NCBI RefSeq assembly: GCF_001634365.1
Contig: NZ_CP014578.1
Location: 3,038,001-3,102,000 of the forward strand
From: Paraburkholderia phytofirmans OLGA172
GTDB lineage: Bacteria; Pseudomonadota; Gammaproteobacteria; Burkholderiales; Burkholderiaceae
DNA length: 64,000 nt
Direction: 5' to 3'
Shown: piece by piece, positions 46,225 through 56,137 of the stretch
Layout of the letters: each line of letters starts with the position of its first letter
Numbering within the stretch: position 1 is the first letter of the stretch
Program-made: the position numbers and the translations under genes
Notes under the pieces: generated by a model
What the model saw: only the letters and a program-made list of their open reading frames with translations
Database searches by the model: none
Told to the model about the DNA's origin: nothing

Positions 46225-48606
46225 CTACGCCGGGCCGTTCAAACAGCGCCACAGGAACTCGAACACCATCGCATCATGCTCGGCCTGCTCCAGCTCATCG
46301 GAGCCACCGTGGCCTCCTTCCATGTTCTCGCGATACCAGACCCTTTGCGCACCCAGCGCCTGCATGCGCGCGGCCATCTTGCGCGCGTGTGCGGGATGCA
46401 CGCGGTCGTCCGCAGTCGACGTGGTGAACAGCACGGGTGGATACGCCACTTCCGCACGCACGCGGTGATAGGGCGAATAGGCCGCCAGCACGCGCGCTTC
46501 GCCGGGCTCGTCCGGATCGCCGTATTCATCGATCCATGACGCGCCCGCGTGCAGCAGGTGATAGCGGCTCATGTCGAGCAGCGGCACTTCGCACACCACG
46601 GCGCCGAACAGTTCGGGCCGCTGCACCATGCACGCCGCGACCAGCAGGCCGCCATTGCTGCCGCCCTGAATGCCGAGTTGCGCGGCGCTGGTCACGCCTG
46701 TGCTGATGAGCGCTTGCGCCACCGCGATGAAATCGTCGAACGCGCGCTGCCGATGCTCGCCCTGCGCCGCCGTATGCCACTGCGTGCCGAACTCACCGCC
46801 GCCACGAATATGCGCCACCACATACACACCGCCCCGCTCCAGCCAGCCAATGCCCGGCCCGGTCAGATAACTCGGCAGTAACGGAATCGAGAAGCCGCCG
46901 TAACCGTTGAGCAGGCAGAGGCGCGTTTGCTCGGGCGTTTGCTCGGGCGTCTGCTCGGACGTCTGCTCGGACGTCTGCTCGGACGTCTGCTCGGACGTCT
47001 GCTCGGACGTCTGCTCGGGCGCTTGCTGCACAGTCTGCGCAGTCTGCCCTTGCGCAGCGTGTCGCGCAATCCGCGGTCCGATCACGGTGTACGGCACGCG
47101 CGTGCCGTCCGCGGACACCGCATGCCCACGCGTCACCGCGAACGGCGTCGCATCGAACTGAGTCGGCCATCGGTCGAGCAACGCCCAATCGGTCAAGTCG
47201 TCCCGGGCAAGATCGGCGAGCCAGTAGGCAGGCGGCTGCAAATAATCGTCGGTATCAACGAACACTTCGTCGTTCAATGTCGGCTCGACAGGTGAGACGT
47301 TGGCTTGCACGTCGTCACGCGACGGAAAGAGGCGTTGATGCCAGTGCCAGACTTCATCAGCCGCTTGCGAGGGGATCCACAGCGAGGTCCTGCTCTGCAC
47401 GTCCTCCAGGTACGACACGATCAGATAATTGCGCGTGTGCGTCCACTCGCAGGCGGAGGTTTGCGATGTCGGCGTGAAAAGCGGCACCACGTCACGCTCG
47501 CCACGCAAGAATGCGGCTTCGCGGATCGCCAGCAACGCGCCGCCCGGATAGCGCATACCGTTGCAGTCCCAATCGAGGCGCGGCTCCAGCAGCAGCCAGC
47601 CCTGCCAGCCGCCGACCGCGACGTGCGACGGCACGTCGTACTGCTGCCAGGCATTGACGCTATTGGCAACGCTGCCTGCATTTGCCGTGTTAGCCGTGTT
47701 AGCCGTGTTAGCCGTGTTAGCTGCGTTAGCTGCGTTAGCTGCCTCAGTTGCCTCAGCTGCCTCAGCTGCCTTAGCTGCCTTAGCAGCATTGCCCGCAACG
47801 CCATCCTCCAAAGCGCCATCGGCGCTATCGAGGTAATACGTGTGCGAGTCGAAGAAATCGACGCTGCTCACCACCGTGTGACGTTGCTCGACAGGATCGT
47901 AGTGCGCCTCCACGCCGATGTCGCCGAACGCGCCTTTGAAGACCACCGGCGCCTCGGCCAGCGCAGTGCCCCGCGTCCAGCGCCGCACTTCGCGCGGATA
48001 GCCGGAGCGCGTCAGCGTCTTGCGACCGTTGTCCCAGCCGACGTACAGCGTATCCCGGTCGATCCACGAAACCGTGTGCTTGCCGGCCTTCGCAATCACG
48101 AAACCGTCGTCGACAAACCGTTGCGCCTCGATGTCGAACTCGCGCACAACCAGCGCATCCGAGCCGCCCGGCGACAGCGTAATCAGCGCGCGATCGCCAT
48201 CGGGATAGAGAATGTCGAGGTCGGCGCAGACCCATGGCGTGCCTTCGGCCGCACCGAGCGCGTCGAAGTCGAGCAGGTTCTGCCAGACCGGCGCGCCGCT
48301 GCGCCAGGCCGCCCACGTCGTGCGCCGCCAGATGCCTTTGGGATTGCGCTCGTCCTGCCACAGATCGTAGGCCCAGTCCTTCCAGCGATCGGGGATGACC
48401 GGACGCTCGCGCGGCAGATAAGCGTCCGCAAGCCGCCGTTTGAGCGACTCGAATTCCGCGCTGCTGCACCATGCGGCGCGCGTGCGGGCGTTCTGCGCTT
48501 CGACCCACGCGAGCGCGCCGGGGTCGTCGAGCGCCTCGAGCGACAGAAAAGGATCGGGGGAAAGCGGCCAGGAGAAAGGAGCGGGAGAAGCAGGAGAATC
48601 GGGCAT
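46225..48606 (-). CDS. Prolyl oligopeptidase family (S9) peptidase with repeat inserts
   Basis: A 793-residue serine peptidase of the prolyl-oligopeptidase family, cytosolic (no signal peptide). The N-terminal POP-type segment (ALAWVEAQNARTRAAW) is followed by a beta-propeller region and a C-terminal alpha/beta hydrolase with the nucleophile elbow GGSNGGLLVAA (Ser near residue 650) and the catalytic His in MEGGHGGSDELEQAEHD. Two repetitive inserts interrupt the propeller: an Ala/Asn/Thr/Glu-rich stretch at about residues 272-308 and a (P/S)EQT repeat at about 529-560. The 9-bp and 12-bp DNA repeats encode these inserts in frame. Substrate unknown. Confidence 0.88.
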   Translation of the reverse strand: MPDSPASPAPFSWPLSPDPFLSLEALDDPGALAWVEAQNARTRAAWCSSAEFESLKRRLADAYLPRERPVIPDRWKDWAYDLWQDERNPKGIWRRTTWAAWRSGAPVWQNLLDFDALGAAEGTPWVCADLDILYPDGDRALITLSPGGSDALVVREFDIEAQRFVDDGFVIAKAGKHTVSWIDRDTLYVGWDNGRKTLTRSGYPREVRRWTRGTALAEAPVVFKGAFGDIGVEAHYDPVEQRHTVVSSVDFFDSHTYYLDSADGALEDGVAGNAAKAAKAAEAAEATEAANAANAANTANTANTANTANAGSVANSVNAWQQYDVPSHVAVGGWQGWLLLEPRLDWDCNGMRYPGGALLAIREAAFLRGERDVVPLFTPTSQTSACEWTHTRNYLIVSYLEDVQSRTSLWIPSQAADEVWHWHQRLFPSRDDVQANVSPVEPTLNDEVFVDTDDYLQPPAYWLADLARDDLTDWALLDRWPTQFDATPFAVTRGHAVSADGTRVPYTVIGPRIARHAAQGQTAQTVQQAPEQTSEQTSEQTSEQTSEQTSEQTPEQTPEQTRLCLLNGYGGFSIPLLPSYLTGPGIGWLERGGVYVVAHIRGGGEFGTQWHTAAQGEHRQRAFDDFIAVAQALISTGVTSAAQLGIQGGSNGGLLVAACMVQRPELFGAVVCEVPLLDMSRYHLLHAGASWIDEYGDPDEPGEARVLAAYSPYHRVRAEVAYPPVLFTTSTADDRVHPAHARKMAARMQALGAQRVWYRENMEGGHGGSDELEQAEHDAMVFEFLWRCLNGPA
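46925..47020 (-). repeat. 12-bp coding tandem repeat, eight units
   Basis: Eight 12-base units (plus-strand GTCTGCTCGGAC and close variants) fill 46925-47020 and encode eight EQT(S/P) tetrapeptides in the S9 peptidase. The five inner units are identical, suggesting recent expansion. Confidence 0.95.
47683..47790 (-). repeat. 9-bp coding tandem repeat, about twelve units
   Basis: About twelve 9-base units (plus-strand AGCCGTGTT, grading into AGCTGCGTT, AGCTGCCTC and AGCTGCCTT) encode an AAK/AAE/AAN/TAN tripeptide run in the S9 peptidase. Confidence 0.95.
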
Positions 48607-48776
48607 CGTCAGCTGTCGAATGAAAACAGCGTCGATTATGCCTTGCGTGAGCCCGGGAGCCTTTGACGCACCGTGCCGGAGCGGTTGAAGGCGCCGCCGA
48701 CGCGGCTTATGGCGCTGTCGAGCAAGCGGTCAAACGGGCGGCCTCTGATGAGTGCCCCAAGCGAGCGAAAACTGCC

Positions 48777-48798
48777 GGGGCGGCTGGCAAGCCGCCCC
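48777..48798 (-). terminator. Candidate terminator after ntrC
   Basis: Stem GGGGCGGCT / AGCCGCCCC (48777-48785 with 48790-48798), four-base loop, 20 bases after the ntrC stop. The T-run that follows on the minus strand is short (TTTT after four other bases), so strength is moderate. Confidence 0.6.
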
Positions 48799-48815
48799 GT
48801 TCGCCCCCGCAAACC

Positions 48816-50333
48816 TCAGGGCTCGAGATTGAGTTCCTGAATCTTGCGCGTAATCGTATTACGGCCAATGCCGAGGCGCTCCGCCGCCTCCACCTTGCGT
48901 CCGCGTGTGAAATCCAGCGCCTCGCGAATCACCGCCGCTTCGAAACGGCGCGCGAGTTCGTCCATGACGTCGGCCGCATTCTCACGCAGCATCCGCGCGA
49001 CTTCGGTGCGCAAGCCGCTTTCCCAGGCGCTCACGGTCGCCGCTGCCGGCATGCCGGCAGCGGCGACCGGATGCGTGGCCGCGCTGGTGCCGTTGATCGG
49101 CGCGCCGCCGGCAAGCCCTGCTTCACCCGTGCCAGTCACGCCACTGCCCCCGCCCGCGAAATCGGTCACGCCAGCTTGCACGGGACCCAGATCGGGCGGC
49201 AAGTCCTTGATCTCGATGGTCTGCGCCGGCGCCATCACCGTGAGCCAGTTGGCGAGATTCTCCAGTTGACGCACATTGCCCGGAAACGGCAGCGATGCCA
49301 GATGAGCGAGCGCATCTTCGGACACGCGCTTCGGCTCCACGCCCAGATCGCGTGCACTCTTTTGCAGAAAGTGGCGCGTGAGCAGCGGAATGTCTTCGCT
49401 GCGCTCGCGCAACGCCGGCAAGCGCAAGCGAATCACATTGAGCCGGTGATACAAGTCCTCGCGGAACAGGCCCTGACGCACGCGCGATTCAAGATTCTGG
49501 TGCGTCGCCGCGATCACGCGCACGTTGGCGCGCAATGGATTGTGACCGCCGACACGATAGAACTGGCCGTCCGAGAGCACACGCAACAGGCGTGTCTGCA
49601 AATCGAACGGCATGTCGCCGATTTCGTCGAGAAACAGCGTGCCGTTTTCGGCCTGCTCGAAGCGCCCCTGGCGCATGGCCTGCGCACCGGTGAACGCCCC
49701 GCGCTCGTGACCGAACAGTTCGGACTCCAGCAGATCCTTCGGAATCGCCGCCGTATTCAGCGCGATGAAGGGACCGTTCGCGCGTGGGCTATGTCGGTGC
49801 AACGCACGCGCGACCAGTTCCTTACCGGTGCCTGATTCGCCAGTAATGAGCACGGTGGCCGAGGAATGCGACAGCCGGCCGATCGCGCGAAACATGTCCT
49901 GCATCGCCGGCGCCTGGCCGAGCATTTCCGGCGCCTCGGCAACGCGGTCGTCCCACGTCTGTTCGACGCGCATGCTTTCGTCGACCGCGCGGCGGATCAA
50001 CTCGACCGCCTTGTCGACGTCGAACGGTTTGGCGAGGTATTCGAACGCGCCGCCCTGGAATGCGGCGACCGCGCTATCCAGGTCCGAGAACGCCGTCATG
50101 ATGATGACGGGCAAGCCCGGCACCTTGTCACGGACGGTTTGCAGCAATTCGAGGCCGGAGCCGCCAGGCATCCTGATGTCGGACACCAGCACCTGAGGGC
50201 TGTCGTGATCGAGCGCGGCCGATGCCTCGCGCACGTTCGCGAAGCTGCGTGTCGCGAAGTTTTCGCGAGCGAGCGCTTTTTCGAGCACCCAGCGAATCGA
50301 TTGATCGTCGTCTACTATCCAGATCGGCTTCAT
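48816..50333 (-). CDS. ntrC: Nitrogen regulator NtrC (sigma-54 activator)
   Basis: Response regulator that activates nitrogen-assimilation promoters with sigma-54 RNA polymerase. The 505-residue protein has a receiver domain (VDDDQSIR, phospho-Asp in VSDIRMPGG, Lys in LAKPFD), an AAA+ domain (Walker [15 protein letters not shown] sigma-54 contact, Walker [10 protein letters not shown]) and a Fis-type HTH at the C-terminus ([22 protein letters not shown]). An Ala/Gly/Thr-rich linker (about residues 390-440) precedes the HTH. It follows ntrB by 35 bp. Confidence 0.96.
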   Translation of the reverse strand: MKPIWIVDDDQSIRWVLEKALARENFATRSFANVREASAALDHDSPQVLVSDIRMPGGSGLELLQTVRDKVPGLPVIIMTAFSDLDSAVAAFQGGAFEYLAKPFDVDKAVELIRRAVDESMRVEQTWDDRVAEAPEMLGQAPAMQDMFRAIGRLSHSSATVLITGESGTGKELVARALHRHSPRANGPFIALNTAAIPKDLLESELFGHERGAFTGAQAMRQGRFEQAENGTLFLDEIGDMPFDLQTRLLRVLSDGQFYRVGGHNPLRANVRVIAATHQNLESRVRQGLFREDLYHRLNVIRLRLPALRERSEDIPLLTRHFLQKSARDLGVEPKRVSEDALAHLASLPFPGNVRQLENLANWLTVMAPAQTIEIKDLPPDLGPVQAGVTDFAGGGSGVTGTGEAGLAGGAPINGTSAATHPVAAAGMPAAATVSAWESGLRTEVARMLRENAADVMDELARRFEAAVIREALDFTRGRKVEAAERLGIGRNTITRKIQELNLEP

Positions 50334-50368
50334 ATAGGTCGGTCAGAAGTCTTGAAATACATTCGGTG

Positions 50369-51511
50369 TTAGCAGTCGAGCGGCAGCAGAATCTGAAACT
50401 CGGTATGGCCCGGTCGGCTTTCCACTTCGATCAGCCCGTCGTGTTGTTGCACGAAGGTCTGCGCGAGCGTCAGGCCAAGACCGCTGCCGTCCTCGCGCCC
50501 CGACACGAGCGGATAGAAAATGCGGTCACGGATTTCCTCGGGAATGCCTGGGCCGTTGTCAGTGATACGCAAGTCCAGTGCCAGCTTACATAAGCGTTTC
50601 GACACGGTGATCTTGCGCGCAACGCGAGTACGCAATTCGATGCGCGCGTCGCCTTGCGAGATGCGTTCACGCAATGCTTCCGCAGCATTGCGCACAATGT
50701 TCAGCAGCGCCTGGATCAGTTGCTCCTTGTCGCCGCGCAGGTCCGGCACGCTCACATCGTAATCGCGCTCGATCGTGAGTCCGCGCGGAAACTCCGCGAG
50801 AATCACCTGGCGCACGCGCTCGCAGACTTCGTGAATATTCACGTCGCCAACGATATGCGGATGCCGGTGCGGCTCCAGCAAGCGATCGACCAGCGTTTGC
50901 AGCCGGTCCGATTCCTTGATGATGACCTGCGTGTACTCGCGCAACTCGTCGCGCTGACGCTCGCCGAGTTCGAACTCGAGCAGTTGCGCCGCGCCGCGAA
51001 TCCCGCCGAGCGGGTTCTTGATCTCGTGCGCGAGATTGCGGATCAGTTGTTTGTTGACCGACGTGAGGTCATTGATGCGCTCCTCGCGGTCAGACCGTAA
51101 ATGCCGCTCATTCTCGAACAGTTCGAGCAGCACGTAGTCTTGCGCGCTCTCCAGAAAGCCGACGATCGCATGCACATGCAGCGGCTCGTGGCCCGGGCGC
51201 TCGAGTACGGCGTCCAGATGCGTCGCGTGAAAACGGTGAGCGGCGATCGCGGAGATGGTCGCGACCAGTTCGTCGGCGTTCGAGAAGATGTCCTGCCATG
51301 CCATCTGCCTCAGTTGCTTGCGCGACAGATCAAGCATCGATTCCGCCGACGGGTTCGCAAACACCACGCGCAGCGTGCGCTTTTCGAGCACCAGCACAAC
51401 CGTCGGCAATGCCTCGAAGCCCGGCAGCAAACCGGAACTCACCAGCTGAGCGTCGTCCGACAGCGTCTGCTCGTGTCCTTTCCTTGCCTTCATCAAATTC
51501 TTCAGAACCAT
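50369..51511 (-). CDS. ntrB: Nitrogen sensor kinase/phosphatase NtrB
   Basis: Histidine kinase that phosphorylates NtrC under nitrogen limitation and is controlled by PII. The protein (380 residues from MVLKNLMKARKG, or 374 from MKARKGHEQ at 51493) has a PAS domain (LPTVVLVLEKRTLRVVFANPSAESML), the HisKA phospho-acceptor region NLAHEIKNPLGGIRGAAQLL and the HATPase motifs ALLNIVRNAAEAL, DNGPGIP and GSGLGLTLAQTFV. It has no membrane helices. It lies between glnA and ntrC. Confidence 0.94.
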   Translation of the reverse strand: MVLKNLMKARKGHEQTLSDDAQLVSSGLLPGFEALPTVVLVLEKRTLRVVFANPSAESMLDLSRKQLRQMAWQDIFSNADELVATISAIAAHRFHATHLDAVLERPGHEPLHVHAIVGFLESAQDYVLLELFENERHLRSDREERINDLTSVNKQLIRNLAHEIKNPLGGIRGAAQLLEFELGERQRDELREYTQVIIKESDRLQTLVDRLLEPHRHPHIVGDVNIHEVCERVRQVILAEFPRGLTIERDYDVSVPDLRGDKEQLIQALLNIVRNAAEALRERISQGDARIELRTRVARKITVSKRLCKLALDLRITDNGPGIPEEIRDRIFYPLVSGREDGSGLGLTLAQTFVQQHDGLIEVESRPGHTEFQILLPLDC

Positions 51512-51654
51512 CTTGCAGTGTGGCCGATAGGAGATGGTGATCAATCAGGTGTACCGCTTATTGCCCTGCTTGTTGTGCTAACTACTGTCCGGCTTCATTG
51601 CCCCTACGCCGCAAACCTTGCGCGTCATTGCGCGCCGAATCATTCGGGTCTAAC

Positions 51655-51679
51655 AAAAAAGGGACGGCGCCGCCGTCCC
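51655..51679 (-). terminator. Terminator downstream of glnA
   Basis: Stem GGGACGG / CCGTCCC (51661-51667 with 51673-51679), followed on the minus strand by TTTTTT. It lies between glnA and ntrB, so ntrBC transcription requires read-through or a separate promoter. Confidence 0.88.
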
Positions 51680-51745
51680 TTCGTGACCGATCGCGAGCGT
51701 CGGGCAAAGCGCTTCGCCGTTTGAAGGGCGAAGCGCCATTGCCGC

Positions 51746-53161
51746 TTACAGCGAGTAGTACATTTCGAATTCGATCGGGTGCACCGACTGACGATAGCGT
51801 TGCAGCTCGCCCGTCTTCAGTTCGATGTACGCGTCGAGCATCGAATCCGTGAACACGCCACCGCGCGTCAGGAACTCGCGGTCCGCGTCGAGTGCGTCCA
51901 GCGCCTGGTCGAGGCCGGCACACACGGTCGGGATCTTTGCATCCTCTTCCGGCGGCAGGTCGTACAGGTTCTTGTCGGCCGCTTCGCCCGGGTGAATCTT
52001 GTTCTGCACGCCGTCCAGACCCGCCATCATCAGCGCGGAGAAGCACAGGTACGGATTCGCCATCGGATCCGGGAAGCGCGTTTCGATACGGCGGCCCTTC
52101 GGGTTCGACACGTGCGGAATGCGGATCGATGCCGAACGGTTGCGAGCCGAGTAAGCCAGCTTCACCGGTGCTTCGAAGTGCGGCACGAGGCGCTTGTACG
52201 AGTTCGTCGACGGGTTCGTGATTGCGTTCAGCGCGCGAGCATGCTTGATGATGCCGCCGATGTAGAACAGCGCGAATTCCGACAGACCTGCGTAACCGTT
52301 GCCCGCGAACAGGTTCGTGCCGTCTTTCCAGATCGACTGGTGAACGTGCATGCCCGAACCGTTATCGCCGACCACCGGCTTCGGCATGAACGTTGCCGTC
52401 TTGCCGTACGTGTGCGCGACGTTCTGGATGATGTACTTCATTTGCTGTAGCCAGTCGGCGCGTTGCACCAGCGTCGAGAACTTCGTGCCGATTTCGTTCT
52501 GGCCCTGGCCCGCGACTTCGTGGTGATGCACTTCGACCGGGATGCCGATCTGTTCGAGCAACAGACACATTTCCGAACGGATGTCCTGGAACGTGTCGAC
52601 CGGCGCGACCGGGAAGTAGCCGCCCTTAGTGCCCGGACGGTGGCCGGTGTTGCCGCCTTCGAAGTCCATCGCCGAGGACCACGGTGCTTCTTCCGAACCG
52701 ATCTTGACGAACGTGCCCGACTGGTCCGTGCCCCACTTGACCGAGTCGAAAATGAAGAATTCAGGTTCCGGGCCGAAGAAGGCCGTGTCGCCGAGGCCCG
52801 TGCTCTTCAGATACGCTTCAGCGCGCTTCGCGAGCGAACGCGGGTCGCGTTCGTAGCCCTTGCCGTCAGCCGGTTCGACGACGTCGCAGGTCAGGACGAG
52901 GGTCGACTCTTCGTAGAACGGGTCGATGAAGGCGGTGTTCGCGTCCGGGACCAGCAGCATGTCCGATGCTTCGATGCCCTTCCAGCCGGCAATCGACGAA
53001 CCGTCAAACGCATGGCCGCTTTCGAACTTGTCTTCATCGAATGCCGACACCGGCACCGAAACGTGTTGCTCTTTGCCGCGCGTGTCGGTGAAGCGGAAGT
53101 CGACAAACTTGACGTCTTCGTCTTTGACGAGTTGAACGACGTCGGCCACGGATTTACTCAT
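51746..53161 (-). CDS. glnA: Glutamine synthetase type I
   Basis: Makes glutamine from glutamate and ammonia. The 471-residue product shows family signatures [17 protein letters not shown], the ATP-binding [21 protein letters not shown] and the adenylylation-site tyrosine in [11 protein letters not shown], so it is of the GSI-beta class regulated by adenylylation. An AGGAGA Shine-Dalgarno precedes ATG 53161. It is controlled by a sigma-54 promoter and followed by ntrB and ntrC. Confidence 0.97.
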   Translation of the reverse strand: MSKSVADVVQLVKDEDVKFVDFRFTDTRGKEQHVSVPVSAFDEDKFESGHAFDGSSIAGWKGIEASDMLLVPDANTAFIDPFYEESTLVLTCDVVEPADGKGYERDPRSLAKRAEAYLKSTGLGDTAFFGPEPEFFIFDSVKWGTDQSGTFVKIGSEEAPWSSAMDFEGGNTGHRPGTKGGYFPVAPVDTFQDIRSEMCLLLEQIGIPVEVHHHEVAGQGQNEIGTKFSTLVQRADWLQQMKYIIQNVAHTYGKTATFMPKPVVGDNGSGMHVHQSIWKDGTNLFAGNGYAGLSEFALFYIGGIIKHARALNAITNPSTNSYKRLVPHFEAPVKLAYSARNRSASIRIPHVSNPKGRRIETRFPDPMANPYLCFSALMMAGLDGVQNKIHPGEAADKNLYDLPPEEDAKIPTVCAGLDQALDALDADREFLTRGGVFTDSMLDAYIELKTGELQRYRQSVHPIEFEMYYSL

Positions 53162-53296
53162 AACCTATCTCCTGATTAACGAATTCGGCGGGTTCAGCCG
53201 CCGCCCAATCTAGCTGACCCGCCCCGGCGCGTCCACCCCTCTATCGCTGAGGACGAACATAAAAGCCTGCTGGAACAAATCGATCGACATCAATAA

Positions 53297-53312
53297 AGCA
53301 GCTTCCATGCCA
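53297..53312 (-). promoter_or_regulatory. Sigma-54 promoter of glnA
   Basis: On the minus strand TGGCATGGAAGCTGCT fits the -24/-12 consensus TGGCACG-N4-TTGCW, with GG and GC separated by exactly ten bases. Transcription would start near 53287, leaving a leader of about 125 bases. Confidence 0.8.
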
Positions 53313-53461
53313 CGTATGCGCCAACCCGACGCAAAACGACACTGCGCGCGCGTTTGCGGGGAACGGACGCACCGAACCGCATGCAGCCCCGAAAACTTTG
53401 AGCCCCATCACGCACCGATTAAGTGCGCCCACAAAATCAACAACGACTACCGCCTCCATTT

Positions 53462-53487
53462 TGGTGCATTTGTAAAAATATGCACCA
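53462..53487. promoter_or_regulatory. Candidate NtrC enhancer inverted repeat
   Basis: TGGTGCAT and ATGCACCA (53462-53469 with 53480-53487) form an inverted repeat with a ten-base AT-rich spacer, about 150-190 bp upstream of the sigma-54 promoter. NtrC half-sites are TGCACC/GGTGCA; here the arms face in the opposite order from the canonical TGCACC-N5-GGTGCA site. Confidence 0.6.
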
Positions 53488-53600
53488 TCATTGAGCGCGC
53501 ATCCTCCCGCTTCGCACGGACGGGATGCCGTCTCTGAACCGCATCCGCACCACACGCTGCGCGCTAGAATGATCATTTGGTCCGAAGGAGGTTTGCGCTC

Positions 53601-54065
53601 ATGAGCACGCTCGAACAGTTGTACGCCCAGGCGGACAAGCGCCGCACCGAGAACCAGTTGCCCTACGCGGGCGCGGTATCGCCCGCCGAGGCGTTCGAAC
53701 TGCTGCAACTCGATCCGCGCACGCGTCTCGTCGACGTGCGCACCCGCGCCGAACTCGACTGGGTCGGCCGGCCGGTTATCGGCGACGGGCAATACGTGCA
53801 TGTGGAATGGACGCGCTATCCGGGCGCCGTGCCGAACCAGGAATTCCTTCAGCAACTGAGCCATGCGGCCTCGCCCGATACGCCGGTGCTGTTTTTGTGC
53901 CGCAGCGCCGCGCGCTCGAAGCTCGCCGCGATCGCCGCCACCCAGGCGGGCTACGACAAGGCGTATGACCTGCTGGAAGGCTTCGAAGGCGACAAGGACG
54001 CCCAGGGGCATCGGAAGACGGTGTCGGGCTGGTGCTTTCGCGGATTGCCGTGGATCGGCGCCTGA
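53601..54065 (+). CDS. Rhodanese-like domain protein
   Basis: Single rhodanese domain, 154 residues, starting MSTLEQLYAQADKRR with an excellent AAGGAGGT Shine-Dalgarno. The active-site loop is CRSAARSKLA with the catalytic cysteine, preceded by LVDVRTRAELDWVGR. Likely a sulfurtransferase. It is transcribed away from glnA across the regulatory region, but no functional link is implied. Confidence 0.9.
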   Translation: MSTLEQLYAQADKRRTENQLPYAGAVSPAEAFELLQLDPRTRLVDVRTRAELDWVGRPVIGDGQYVHVEWTRYPGAVPNQEFLQQLSHAASPDTPVLFLCRSAARSKLAAIAATQAGYDKAYDLLEGFEGDKDAQGHRKTVSGWCFRGLPWIGA

Positions 54066-54261
54066 ATGCTGAGCGCTTGCCCGATCGTTGCAGCTCGCCC
54101 CACGCAGGCTGCGGGCGATGGATTGCAGTTAGACGCATCGTCGGCGCTGCGTGTGACAGGCCGATGATGCATTGAGTCTTGAGTTAGGCACGGGCACGGG
54201 CGCGAGCGCGCCCAAACAACGTTTGGCGGGTGCGGAGAATCATCCGCGGCTCAAGCGCGGC

Positions 54262-55092
54262 TCAAGCGCGCGGTTTAGCCGCAGCCGCCTCGGGCTCGAC
54301 AATGTCGCCGCCCAGCAGATGCACGCCTTCGCGCAGCTTCACGAAGGCCGCCGCCACCGCTTCCGGCTCGCCCTTCACACCCAGATCGATATGATGCCGC
54401 GCATACACGCCGCCGCGCGCCGCATCGCCCACGCTCGGCAGGCTGAACACGCGCACACCCGGAAAATCGTGTTCGATTTTTTCCATCAACGGCGTAACGC
54501 GCGACTCCGGAAGCTCGAAGACCAGCAATGACTTTTCCGCGTGCGGTATCGCGTGATGCAGGTGCGCGTACTGGGTGTCCAGCACCCATTCGATCATCGG
54601 CCACGCCATCACCGGGAAACCCGGCACGAAGTAATGCTGCTTGATCGAGAAGCCCGGAATCTTGTTGTAGCCGTTGGGAACGATCGATGCGCCCCGCGGA
54701 TACGTGCCCATATTCAGACGATGCCGGTTCTCAGGCGCGTCCAGATCGAGCGGCGTAGCCGAGTTCGCCGGATACATATCGCGGATGCGCTCCTGAATCA
54801 GCTTAGCGGCCTCCGGATGCAGTTCGAGCGGCACGCCGAGCGCGGCGGCCGCGCACTGACGGGTGTGGTCGTCCGGCGTGGCGCCGATGCCACCCGTGGA
54901 AAACACGATGTCGCCCGACGCGAACGTGCGTCGCAGCGTTGCCGTGATGCGCTCCGGCTCGTCGCCGACGTATTCCGCCCAGCCGAGCGACAGCCCGCGC
55001 GCGCCCAGCAACTCGATGACCTTCGGCAGATGCTTGTCGACGCGTCTGCCCGACAGGATTTCGTCGCCGATGATGATGACGCCAAATGCCAT
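54262..55092 (-). CDS. CinA-like molybdopterin-binding domain protein
   Basis: A 276-residue protein with the MoCF/CinA N-terminal domain: MAFGVIIIGDEILSGRRVD, then FSTGGIGATPDDHT. It lacks the C-terminal nicotinamide-mononucleotide deamidase domain of full CinA, so it is a stand-alone N-domain protein, probably a pyrophosphatase-like enzyme. The start at 55092 is preferred over ATG 55107. It follows the EI24 gene by 19 bp in the same direction. Confidence 0.85.
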   Translation of the reverse strand: MAFGVIIIGDEILSGRRVDKHLPKVIELLGARGLSLGWAEYVGDEPERITATLRRTFASGDIVFSTGGIGATPDDHTRQCAAAALGVPLELHPEAAKLIQERIRDMYPANSATPLDLDAPENRHRLNMGTYPRGASIVPNGYNKIPGFSIKQHYFVPGFPVMAWPMIEWVLDTQYAHLHHAIPHAEKSLLVFELPESRVTPLMEKIEHDFPGVRVFSLPSVGDAARGGVYARHHIDLGVKGEPEAVAAAFVKLREGVHLLGGDIVEPEAAAAKPRA

Positions 55093-55111
55093 TGCCGCCT
55101 CTTTCATTTAA

Positions 55112-55942
55112 TCAGTAGGGAACCGGCGCCGCGTGCCGCGGGCCGTGCTCTTCCGCGCGCATGCGTTGCAGCGCGCGCAGACAGTAGTAGCCGAACCACA
55201 GCGCCGAGAACACGAGGATGAACGCGTAGATCCAGATGGTCACCGCGGTGATCACCGGGAACAGCACGATCAACCAGACCGACGACGCCCACAACAGCGT
55301 AGGCAGCGATCCCAGCAGTCCGCTCGCGATGCCGATCAACAACAGCGGCAACCTGAAACGCCGCACCAGCGCGCGGCGCTCGTCACGCGTGGCATGCAGC
55401 GCCAGCGCGTCGTAACTCATCACGCGATAGGTCAGCCAGCCCCACAGGAGCGGCGGAATCAGCGCGAAGAACGGCGGCACCAGCCAGAGCGGCAACGTGA
55501 CAATCAGCAGCACGAGACAGACCAGCGTGGTCCACAACGCCTGACCGAGACTACCGTACCACGTTCCGCCGTGGCGCATTTCGAGGCCCGCGAATTGCCG
55601 CACCGACAGAAAGCGGATCACCGCCGGCATCGACAGCGTGGCGATCAAGAGCAACACCGTGACGACGATCAACGGAATCGCCATCGCAATCACAATGAAC
55701 GGCGCGATCGCCGCGTGCAGCGCCGAAAAGCCGAGCCAGTCGAACAGACGATAAAGCGTGAGCGTGAACGACCAGCTTTCGAGCCACGTGCGGGTGGCGC
55801 CGATCAGCGTCTGCCAGGAAAACCACAGGATCACGCCCCACCCGACCGTTGCCGCCAGAAACGGCAGGAAGGTCAGCCAGAGCATGCGCGGGTGGAGCGC
55901 GCTTGCGAGCGCGCGTCCGAACGAGCGCAACAGATCATTCAT
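55112..55942 (-). CDS. EI24-domain membrane protein (CysZ-like superfamily)
   Basis: Integral membrane protein of 276 residues with about six hydrophobic helices. The first helix region begins MLWLTFLPFLAATVGWGVILWF and the domain contains the WLVPPFFALIPPLLWGWLTYRVMSYDAL segment typical of EI24 proteins. CysZ sulfate channels share the fold, but no sulfate genes are near. It precedes the CinA-like gene by 19 bp, probably in the same transcript. Confidence 0.85.
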   Translation of the reverse strand: MNDLLRSFGRALASALHPRMLWLTFLPFLAATVGWGVILWFSWQTLIGATRTWLESWSFTLTLYRLFDWLGFSALHAAIAPFIVIAMAIPLIVVTVLLLIATLSMPAVIRFLSVRQFAGLEMRHGGTWYGSLGQALWTTLVCLVLLIVTLPLWLVPPFFALIPPLLWGWLTYRVMSYDALALHATRDERRALVRRFRLPLLLIGIASGLLGSLPTLLWASSVWLIVLFPVITAVTIWIYAFILVFSALWFGYYCLRALQRMRAEEHGPRHAAPVPY

Positions 55943-56137
55943 GCGAGCCAGTGCCAGTGAACGAAACGATGGAATAAGGGAAGCGGCGCGACAAACCGGC
56001 CAAAAGTGCGGCGGACGGATCGGAATACTGACCGGAATGCCGAACAGAAAGCTAACCAGGGTCGTGCGTGCAAACGTGGACAGGATAAACCACGTGACGC
56101 GCCGCCGGGAAAACCGGCGGCGTGAGCGGAAGAATGC

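Noticed and set aside
54066..54261. Possible gene between the rhodanese and CinA-like genes
   Set aside because: Only a short frame with low complexity and no ribosome binding site.
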